DNA of 5,469 bases from Caldilineaceae bacterium (GTDB lineage Bacteria; Chloroflexota; Anaerolineae; Caldilineales; Caldilineaceae). The stretch lies in assembly GCA_015494005.1 (NCBI GenBank), contig WGCB01000269.1, forward strand, positions 1 to 5,469, read 5' to 3'. Within the stretch, counting starts at the first letter, position 1, and each line of letters opens with the position of its first letter. Both the position numbers and the translations under genes were made by a program. This document shows positions 1 to 4,689 of this stretch, piece by piece. Below the pieces are notes generated by a model. That model ran no database searches. It saw only the letters and a program-made list of their open reading frames with translations, and was not told where the DNA came from.

Positions 1-2
1 AC

Positions 3-1055
3 CCCCTGGCCGCGCCCCACATCTGGCTAGACGACTTCCAGCCGGACACGGAGGTGACCATCTTCACCGACTACCAGGCGATGATCGACTCGGGCCTGGT
101 GGACGCGGTGAACGACTTCACCACCCTGGCCATGCACCACCAGATCGGGGCCGCCGCGCTGAACGCGGGGAAGCATCTGCTCACCCAGAAGCCCCTGGCC
201 ATCACCGTGCGGGCCGGCCGCCTGCTGGTGGACCTGGCCCAGGAGCGAGGGCTGACCCTGGGCGTCTTCGAGAACGTGCGGCAGATGGAGGAGGTGCGAG
301 CCGTGGCCTGGGCCGTGAACACAGGCCAGATCGGGGAGCTGCAGATGGCCCTCTTCGGCGGCGTGGGTGGACCCTGGTCCCCCAACAAGATCGTGGCCGA
401 GACGCCCTGGCGGCACCGCAAACTCCAGGCCGGGGGTGGCGGCGCCATCGACATCGGCGTCCACGTCATGGACTGGCTACGCACCGTGGGCGGCGAGGTG
501 ACCCGAGTGGCCGGCACCGTGAGCATCCTGGAGCCGGTCCGTTATCTGCACGGGGACCCGGCCACCGGCGTCCAGGTGGAGGCGGATGTGGACGACACCT
601 ACATGGCCACCGTCACCACCGAGACCGGCGCAGTGGCCCAGCTGCTTTGGTCCTGGGGCGGCCACGGGGAGGCCACGCCCATCCCCGGCGGGCCGGTCTT
701 CTACGGCAGCAAGGGCTGCATCAAGGACGGGCAGATCATCCTGGACGACGGCAGCCGGCGGGATCTGGTGGCCGCCTACTGGGCCGAGGCCGACCCTGGC
801 CTGCGGGAAGCCCAGTTCCCCCACGGCCTCCGGGACCCCTTCGCCATCCAGCAGTGGGACTGGCTCCAGGCCATCGAGCAGGGCGGCCAGCCCGAAACCG
901 ACGGTATGGAGGGCCTGCGGGACCTGGCCGCGGCCTACGGCATCATCGAGTCCTCTCACCTGGGCCGAGCCGTGAGCCTGGACGAGATCCTGAGCGGGAC
1001 GGTGGACGGGTATCAGCGGGAGATCGACGTGCACTACGGGCTGCGGGAGAGTTGA
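3..1055 (+). CDS. Gfo/Idh/MocA-family NAD(P)-dependent oxidoreductase, 5'-truncated by window edge
   Basis: Probable cytoplasmic dehydrogenase acting on a sugar, polyol or derivative; the substrate is unknown. The frame is open to the window edge, and the family pattern continues upstream of the first possible start (GTG at 54), so the real start and the glycine-rich nucleotide loop lie outside. Numbering from GTG 54: residues 18-50 match the end of the Rossmann domain (DAVNDFTTLAMHHQIGAAAL, then GKHLLTQKPLA). The usual EKP motif is QKP here (Q45-K46-P47), keeping the catalytic lysine. The C-terminal alpha/beta domain carries GGGGAIDIGVHVMDWL with D133 and H137, the usual catalytic/substrate-binding pair. 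The end at LRES-TGA fits the family's normal C-terminus. About 350 residues are visible, and some 50-60 would be missing for a normal family member. It is followed by a 169-bp repeat-bearing spacer, so it may not share a transcript with the next genes. The family is certain; the substrate is not. Confidence 0.93.
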   Translation, partial: PLAAPHIWLDDFQPDTEVTIFTDYQAMIDSGLVDAVNDFTTLAMHHQIGAAALNAGKHLLTQKPLAITVRAGRLLVDLAQERGLTLGVFENVRQMEEVRAVAWAVNTGQIGELQMALFGGVGGPWSPNKIVAETPWRHRKLQAGGGGAIDIGVHVMDWLRTVGGEVTRVAGTVSILEPVRYLHGDPATGVQVEADVDDTYMATVTTETGAVAQLLWSWGGHGEATPIPGGPVFYGSKGCIKDGQIILDDGSRRDLVAAYWAEADPGLREAQFPHGLRDPFAIQQWDWLQAIEQGGQPETDGMEGLRDLAAAYGIIESSHLGRAVSLDEILSGTVDGYQREIDVHYGLRES

Positions 1056-1069
1056 GGGGAGAAGATCGA

Positions 1070-1112
1070 GATTGGAAAAATGAAGATTGGAGAGGGTGCG
1101 ATCAGAGATTGG
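1070..1112. repeat. Three GATTGG copies in a purine-rich spacer
   Basis: GATTGG occurs at 1070-1075, 1085-1090 and 1107-1112, within a strongly purine-rich stretch (about 1055-1140) right after the first dehydrogenase gene. The complement CCAATC appears twice about 75-110 bp further on, so the two halves of the spacer can pair imperfectly. No coding potential is apparent: the reading frame through it does not resemble any protein and is low-complexity. Confidence 0.5.
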
Positions 1113-1180
1113 AGAGCAAGAAAGCGGAGAAAAACGTCGGCGGAACACCCCCATTCTCCCATCGCCCAGTCGCTCAGCCT

Positions 1181-1202
1181 CCCAATCGCCAATCGCCAAA
1201 CC
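1181..1202. repeat. Short tandem heptamer repeat (CCAATCG)
   Basis: CCAATCG at 1182-1188 is repeated immediately at 1189-1195 and followed by a decayed copy (CCAAACC, 1196-1202). Looser relatives (CCATCGC, CCAGTCG) lie upstream at about 1160-1173. It is a simple 7-bp-period repeat ending 10 bp before the ribosome binding site of the next gene. Its function is unknown; it may be a slippage product or part of an intergenic repeat family. Confidence 0.55.
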
Positions 1203-1212
1203 ACCATTCACC

Positions 1213-1218
1213 GAGGAG
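1213..1218 (+). promoter_or_regulatory. Ribosome binding site GAGGAG fixing the start at 1225
   Basis: GAGGAG lies 6 nt before ATG 1225. This decides between that ATG and an upstream GTG at 1087 in the same frame. The extra 46 residues from the GTG would be translated repeat spacer, and the Rossmann fold begins right after ATG 1225. Confidence 0.75.
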
Positions 1219-1224
1219 ATTTCC

Positions 1225-2247
1225 ATGCCCAAACGAATCGGCATCGTCGGCGCTGGCTCCATTGCCCAGATCCACATGGATCGATGGAGCCGGATGCCGG
1301 ACGTGGAGCTGGCAGGCTACTATGACATCGACGAATCGGCCGCACAGCGGGCCGCGGATCGCTTCGGCGGCCAGGTCTACCCCTCCCTGGAGGCCCTGCT
1401 GGATGACGTGGAGGCGGTGGACATCTGCACCACGGCCACGGCCCACAGGGAGCCGGTCCTGGCGGCCCTGGAAGCCGGGATCCCCGCGGTGGTGGAGAAG
1501 CCCCTGTCCCGTCACCTGGCGGACTGCGAGGCCATCGTGGACGCCCAGGCCCGCACCGGCACGCCCCTTTTCGTGGCCCACGTGGTGCGCTTCTTCCCCC
1601 AGTTTGCCCAGGCCAAGGCCGTGGTGGAAAGCGGCGCCATCGGCCAGCCGGGGGTCATCCGCACCGTGCGGGGCGGGAGCGCGCCGGGCGGAGGCGGCTG
1701 GGGCAGCCAGGCCACGGCCCGCTCCTACTACGGCGACTTCGAGAAGAGCGGCGGCGTCATCCTGGACGTGGGCATCCACGACATCGACTTCCAGCGCTGG
1801 TGCTGCGGCGAGGTGGAGCGGGTCTTCGCCCGGGGGCTCATGTTCGCGGGCAAGGAGCCCAAGGACCACGCCCTGATCGCCCTGCGCTTTGCCAGCGGGG
1901 CCATCGGCCACATCGAAGCCAGCTGGGCCTATCCGCCGGGCCGCTTCCGCACCCGCCTGGAGATCGCCGGCGACAAGGGTATCGTGGAGTGGGACTCCCT
2001 GGCCCCGGCGCCGGTCCAGGCCATCCTCCAAGGCGAGGACGACCCCATGGATGTCCAGAGCCGCACCAGCTCCCCCACCGCGCCGGAGGACGACCCCTTC
2101 TACGCGGAGCTGGCCCACTTCGTCCGGGCCGTGGACCAGGGCCGGTCGCCCCAGGTCAGCGCCTACGATGGCCTCATGGCGGTGAAGATCGCCCTGGGCG
2201 CCATCGAGAGCGAGCGGCAGGGCAAACCCATCGCCATCCAACCATAA
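1225..2247 (+). CDS. Gfo/Idh/MocA-family NAD(P)-dependent oxidoreductase
   Basis: Complete 340-residue oxidoreductase, the usual length for the family, with no signal peptide, so cytoplasmic. The N-terminal Rossmann domain (about 1-120) starts IGIVGAGSIAQIHMDRW with the glycine-rich loop at 9-14. An acidic residue after the second strand (D34 in GYYDID) suggests NAD(H) rather than NADP(H), by the general Rossmann rule. The EKP motif is at 91-93 with catalytic Lys92. The C-terminal domain (about 125-340) has GGVILDVGIHDIDFQRW with Asp181 and His185, the expected catalytic residues. A glycine-rich insert (about 150-160) precedes the YYGDF segment. It is followed 13 bp later by another family member that differs in key motifs, so the pair is not a recent tandem duplication. 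Likely role: oxidation or reduction of a sugar or cyclitol hydroxyl in the pathway this cluster encodes. The substrate cannot be assigned; sequence resemblance to inositol 2-dehydrogenase-like enzymes is only at family level. Confidence 0.96.
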   Translation: MPKRIGIVGAGSIAQIHMDRWSRMPDVELAGYYDIDESAAQRAADRFGGQVYPSLEALLDDVEAVDICTTATAHREPVLAALEAGIPAVVEKPLSRHLADCEAIVDAQARTGTPLFVAHVVRFFPQFAQAKAVVESGAIGQPGVIRTVRGGSAPGGGGWGSQATARSYYGDFEKSGGVILDVGIHDIDFQRWCCGEVERVFARGLMFAGKEPKDHALIALRFASGAIGHIEASWAYPPGRFRTRLEIAGDKGIVEWDSLAPAPVQAILQGEDDPMDVQSRTSSPTAPEDDPFYAELAHFVRAVDQGRSPQVSAYDGLMAVKIALGAIESERQGKPIAIQP

Positions 2248-2252
2248 GGGGG
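2246..2252 (+). promoter_or_regulatory. Ribosome binding site AAGGGGG overlapping the upstream stop codon
   Basis: The purine run shares its first two bases with the TAA stop of the preceding gene and lies 8 nt before ATG 2261. This tight packing supports co-transcription and possible translational coupling of the two dehydrogenases. Confidence 0.6.
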
Positions 2253-2260
2253 CTCGACCC

Positions 2261-3265
2261 ATGACCCATCCCATTCGCATCGGCATGCTCAGTTTCGCCC
2301 ACCTCCACGCGGACAGCTATGCCTCCTGCCTGCAACAGATCCCCGATGTGGTCCTGGTGGGCATCTACGACGACGATCCCGCCCGGGGCCAGGATCGGGC
2401 CGCCCGCTTCGGAACCGACTACTTCTCGGACGCGGATGCCCTGCTGAACCAGGGGCTGGACGGGGTGATCGTCTGTGCCGAGAACGCCCGCCACCGCCGG
2501 CTGACCGAGCAGGCCGCGGGCCGAGTGAAAGCCATCCTCTGCGAGAAGCCCATCGCCACCACCCTGGCCGACGGCCAGGCCATGATCCGCCGCTGCCGGG
2601 AGACAGGCACCCGGCTCCAGATCGCCTTCCCCGTGCGCTTCTCCCCCGCCATCCAGGAGCTGAAGCAGACCCTGGACGCGGGGACGCTGGGCACAATCCA
2701 CAGCGCCAAGTGCACCAACCACGGCTCCATGCCCGGCGGCTGGTTCACGGACCGGGAGCTGGCCGGGGGCGGCGCGGTGATGGACCACACAGTCCACGTG
2801 ATCGACCTGCTGCGCTGGTTCTGGGGGACGGAGGTGGTGGAGGTCTACGCGGAGGTGGGGCAGGAGCTGCTCCACCCGGGCCTGGGCATCGACGATGCGG
2901 GGCTGCTGAGCTTTCGCCTGAGCAACGGCGTCTACGGCACCCTGGACACCAGCTGGTCCCGGCCGCCCAGCTACCCCACCTGGGGCGACGTGAAGATCGA
3001 GGTCCTGGGGGAACGGGGCCTGGTGCGGGTGGACGCCTTCAGCCAGCACCTGCAGGTGAGCAGCGACCTGACCGGCAAGACCAGCTGGGTCGGCTGGGGC
3101 AGCAACATCGATCTGGGCCTGATCCGGGACTTCGTGGCCATGATCCAGGAGGATCGGGCTCCCTCCATCACCGGGGAGGATGGCTTGAAGGCCCTGGAGG
3201 TGGCCCTGGCCGCGTACGAATCCGCGCGGCGGGGGGAGCCGGTGGCCCTGCCCCTGGAAGATTAG
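2261..3265 (+). CDS. Gfo/Idh/MocA-family oxidoreductase with atypical nucleotide-binding loop
   Basis: Complete 334-residue oxidoreductase, probably cytoplasmic. The first strand and loop read IRIGMLSFAHLHADSY (residues 5-20): the usual GxGxxG/A is replaced by GMLSFAH with only one glycine, a real departure from its neighbour. The rest is orthodox: YDDDP (D37-D39) after strand 2, where an acidic residue would favour NAD(H); EKP at 95-97 with Lys96; FPVRFSP at 123-129; and GGGAVMDHTVHVIDLLRW with Asp175 and His179 as the catalytic pair. The C-terminal end (DGLKALEVALAAYESARRGE) is typical of the family. Start ATG 2261 is chosen for the ribosome binding site 8 nt upstream and because the Rossmann fold begins at residue 5. 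It stands 13 bp after the preceding dehydrogenase and 60 bp before the isomerase gene. It is probably a dehydrogenase on a sugar or sugar-acid derivative in the same pathway; the substrate is unknown. Confidence 0.95.
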   Translation: MTHPIRIGMLSFAHLHADSYASCLQQIPDVVLVGIYDDDPARGQDRAARFGTDYFSDADALLNQGLDGVIVCAENARHRRLTEQAAGRVKAILCEKPIATTLADGQAMIRRCRETGTRLQIAFPVRFSPAIQELKQTLDAGTLGTIHSAKCTNHGSMPGGWFTDRELAGGGAVMDHTVHVIDLLRWFWGTEVVEVYAEVGQELLHPGLGIDDAGLLSFRLSNGVYGTLDTSWSRPPSYPTWGDVKIEVLGERGLVRVDAFSQHLQVSSDLTGKTSWVGWGSNIDLGLIRDFVAMIQEDRAPSITGEDGLKALEVALAAYESARRGEPVALPLED

Positions 3266-3288
3266 GCCCGGGACGGAAAATCCCGAGC
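3266..3288 (+). other. Imperfect hairpin in the dehydrogenase-isomerase spacer
   Basis: GCCCGGGA (3266-3273) can pair with TCCCGAGC (3281-3288) around the 7-nt loop CGGAAAA, with one C-A mismatch and a perfect 5-bp core. It begins directly after the TAG stop. No run of T follows, so it is not a classical terminator. It could stabilise the 3' end of the upstream message or tune expression of the next gene. It may also be chance in such GC-rich DNA. Confidence 0.3.
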
Positions 3289-3312
3289 CCCGAGGACACA
3301 CCCCCTCATCCC

Positions 3313-3320
3313 AAAGGAGA
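3313..3320 (+). promoter_or_regulatory. Strong ribosome binding site AAAGGAGA
   Basis: A near-consensus Shine-Dalgarno sequence 5 nt before ATG 3326, the best in the window. It marks the start of the isomerase gene and implies that gene was, at least recently, translated efficiently. Confidence 0.7.
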
Positions 3321-3325
3321 ACCCC

Positions 3326-4193
3326 ATGACGACCCCTCACCTGCGGCTCGGCACCTCCACCTATTCCTACTGGCACTTCACACCGGAACGAACCCCCATC
3401 GAAACCGTGCTGGACGAGGCCGCCAAGCTGGGCTTGCACGGCGTGGAGATACTTCAGGTCCAGATGGCATCGGAGGACAACGCCTACCTGCAGAAGCTCA
3501 AACGCCAGGCCTTTCGCCTGGGCCTGGACCTGTACAACCTCTCCACCCACCAGGATTTCGTCCACGACGACCCGGAGGTGCGCCAACAGCAGATCGACCA
3601 CACCCTGCACTGCATCGACCTGGCCCACGAGATGGGCATTCCCTCCATCCGCATCAACTCCGGTGGCTTCCGCAAGGGCGGCAGCTTCGATGAACTGCTC
3701 CAGGCCAAGGGCTGGGTGGATCCGTGGCCCGGCTACACGAAGGAGGACGCCATGGGCTGGGTGACCGACGCCATTCAGGCCTGCCTGCCCCGGGCGGAGG
3801 AGCGGGGCGTGATGCTCCTGCTGGAGAACCATTGGGCTCACCACCTTCGCCGCGGACATGCGTCGCATCATCGAGACGGTGGATTCCCCCTGGCTGCAGG
3901 CCATCCTAGACATGGGGAATTTCATCTTCGAGGAGGACATGTACGCGGCCATGGAGACCATCGCCCCCTACGTCTGGCTGGCCCACGCCAAGACCTATCC
4001 CGGCGGCGGCTCCTGGTACACCCTGGATCTGGACTACGCGCGCATCTTCCGCACCCTCCTGGATGCGGGCTGGCGAGGCTACTGCTCCATCGAGATGGAG
4101 GGCGCGGAGCATGCCTCCACGGCCATGCCCAAGAGCGTGGCCATGCTGGAGGCGGCGTGGGCCCAGGCCACAGCCGGGCAGCTTCCTGCCTAG
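3326..4193 (+). pseudogene. Sugar phosphate isomerase/epimerase (xylose isomerase-like TIM barrel), frameshifted
   Basis: Belongs to the AP-endonuclease-2/xylose-isomerase-like TIM-barrel family, which isomerises, epimerises or dehydrates sugars and keto-sugars with a divalent metal. Residues 1-170 run in one frame from ATG 3326 to TGG 3833-3835 (ending VMLLLENHW). The protein then continues in another frame from CTC 3837 (LTTFAADMRRIIE...) to TAG 4191-4193. The rebuilt product is about 289 residues, normal for the family. Losing 2 bases would turn an original TGG-GGC-CTC (W-G-L) into the TGGGCTC seen. All four expected metal ligands survive across the break: Glu167 (LLLENHW), Asp196 (ILDMGNF), His221 (LAHAKTY) and Glu257 (CSIEMEG). 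Their spacing resembles that of tagatose 3-epimerase-type enzymes (Glu152, Asp185, His211, Glu246). Nothing else is decayed, so the shift is either very recent or a sequencing/assembly error; if an error, this is an intact gene. Without correction the first frame would run on to 4462 with unrelated sequence. Confidence 0.88.
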
Positions 4194-4390
4194 CCAGGCC
4201 CTGGCCCATCCGGCTCCACCAGGAAGGCCAGGAACGCGGCCAGCCCCCGCAGGGAGGTGAAGGTGTGGCGCTCCTGGCCGTCCGGGCTCTCCAGGCTGAA
4301 GCGCCAGGCGCCCTCGGAACGGCCCGGAGCCCGGTCCTGGACCCGGCGGATGCGCAGCAGATAGGAGTGGTAGGCGGCGGATGGTCTCAT
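4190..4390 (-). CDS. Very small conserved-looking hypothetical protein (66 aa)
   Basis: A 66-residue protein on the - strand, from ATG at 4390-4388 to TAG at 4192-4190. Visible pattern: SYLLRIRRVQ (residues 9-18), then WRFSLESPDGQERHTFTSL (about 29-47), then a short Leu/Ala/Phe-rich helix (GLAAFLAFLVEP). I associate this style (YLLRxWR...WRxSLExPxTGERxxFxSLxxLxxFL) with small proteins of unknown function common in Chloroflexota; that is recollection, not a search result. It is probably cytoplasmic, with no transmembrane segment or signal peptide. The frame stays open upstream to 4579, but the added part is translated palindromic repeat and looks non-coding. The start at 4390 is preceded on the - strand by GGGGTGGG about 10 nt away, a weak ribosome binding site. 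It is convergent with the isomerase gene, the two stop codons overlapping in CTAG. Function unknown. Confidence 0.62.
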   Translation of the reverse strand: MRPSAAYHSYLLRIRRVQDRAPGRSEGAWRFSLESPDGQERHTFTSLRGLAAFLAFLVEPDGPGPG

Positions 4391-4501
4391 GAAGCCATTG
4401 TCCCACCCCAGCGTGACCCAGGCGTGACTGGGCAGCCCCCATTGGGGAGGAACCTGCGCTGAACCGGGCCGCAGGCCACCTCCAAACTGCCCGCTCGAGT
4501 C

Positions 4502-4544
4502 CCCCCTCTCCAGCCGCGTGGAGAGGGGGACAGGGGGTGAGGTC
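4502..4544. repeat. REP-like palindromic intergenic repeat
   Basis: CCCCCTCTCC (4502-4511) and GGAGAGGGGG (4520-4529) form a perfect 10-bp inverted repeat with an 8-nt loop (AGCCGCGT), followed by ACAGGGGGTGAGGTC (4530-4544). A CCCTCTCC...GGAGAGGG palindrome followed by a GGGGTGAGG tail is a widely recurring intergenic element in many bacterial genomes. On the reverse strand it translates to the tell-tale spurious peptide LTPCPPLHAAGEG, often seen in mis-called ORFs. No T run follows on either strand, so a terminator role is not supported. Other copies would lie outside this window. Confidence 0.65.
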
Positions 4545-4602
4545 AAAAGCCACATGCCGCCTCCCGGACAGCGCGTCACGGTCCCCGGCCTTTGACCGAC
4601 GG

Positions 4603-4638
4603 TTCCCGCTCAGTCCAATCTGCGCTATAATGGACCGA
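4603..4638 (+). promoter_or_regulatory. Probable sigma-70-type promoter of the BTAD regulator
   Basis: A perfect -10 hexamer TATAAT at 4626-4631, very conspicuous in GC-rich DNA, lies 58 bp before ATG 4690. At a 17-bp spacing the -35 would be TTCCCG (4603-4608), a poor match. A better TTGACC (4592-4597) stands 28 bp away, too far for a normal promoter. The weak -35 suggests dependence on an activator. GTCCA (4613-4617) and TGGAC (4631-4635) form a 5-bp inverted repeat flanking the -10 box, and GACCGAC flanks the region on both sides, so an operator is possible. Transcription would start around 4638. Confidence 0.55.
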
Positions 4639-4649
4639 CCACCCAGGAA

Positions 4650-4666
4650 CCGGGGATCGTCCCCGG
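4650..4666 (+). promoter_or_regulatory. GC-rich hairpin in the 5' leader of the BTAD regulator
   Basis: CCGGGGA (4650-4656) and TCCCCGG (4660-4666) make a perfect 7-bp stem with a TCG loop. It ends 23 nt before ATG 4690 and, if transcription starts near 4638, sits inside the leader. No T run follows. It could affect translation or mRNA stability, or be a protein-binding palindrome in DNA. The function is unproven. Confidence 0.4.
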
Positions 4667-4689
4667 CCTAGCCCTCCCGGCCACGGCCC

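Larger units (their letters stand above)
4391..4689. other. Non-coding stretch between small - gene and regulator gene
   Basis: About 300 bp without a convincing gene. It contains, in order: two GCGTGAC copies 11 bp apart (4411-4417, 4422-4428); a REP-like palindrome (4502-4529) with a G-rich tail; two copies of GTCCCCGGCC (4581-4590, 4659-4668); two copies of GACCGAC (4594-4600, 4633-4639); a TATAAT box; and a leader hairpin. It lies between two genes reading away from each other, so it should hold promoters for both. Confidence 0.6.

Noticed and set aside
54..1055. GTG at 54 as the true start of the first dehydrogenase
   Set aside because: The frame is open to the window edge and the protein would lack most of the Rossmann domain. 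The gene clearly begins outside the window.
1087..1224. Upstream GTG start extending the second dehydrogenase by 46 residues
   Set aside because: The added residues are translated repeat spacer, while ATG 1225 has a GAGGAG site and begins directly at the nucleotide-binding fold.
3813..3839. Programmed ribosomal frameshifting in the isomerase gene
   Set aside because: No recognisable slippery heptamer with a downstream stimulatory structure, and no reason for this enzyme family to use it. Base loss or a sequencing error is simpler.
2174..3961. Long antisense reading frame of 595 codons, and similar long antisense frames at 477-1277, 1174-2286 and 4576-5235
   Set aside because: These are GC-bias shadows of well-supported + strand genes. 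Their translations are low-complexity and rich in Gly, Ala, His and Val, with no family motif.
3836..4462. C-terminal part of a 378-residue reading frame from 3326
   Set aside because: After the frameshift this frame gives Arg/Gly/His-rich unrelated sequence, while the isomerase continues in another frame. It also crosses the convergent small gene.
4502..4529. The 10-bp palindrome as an intrinsic terminator
   Set aside because: No T run follows on either strand, and no gene ends close to it. A dispersed palindromic repeat fits better.
4391..4579. N-terminal extension of the small - strand gene to 129 residues
   Set aside because: The extension includes the REP-like palindrome read as protein and has no recognisable pattern.
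4592..4631. TTGACC (4592) as -35 partner of TATAAT (4626)
   Set aside because: The 28-bp spacing is far beyond the usual 16-19 bp. It may be a regulator site instead.
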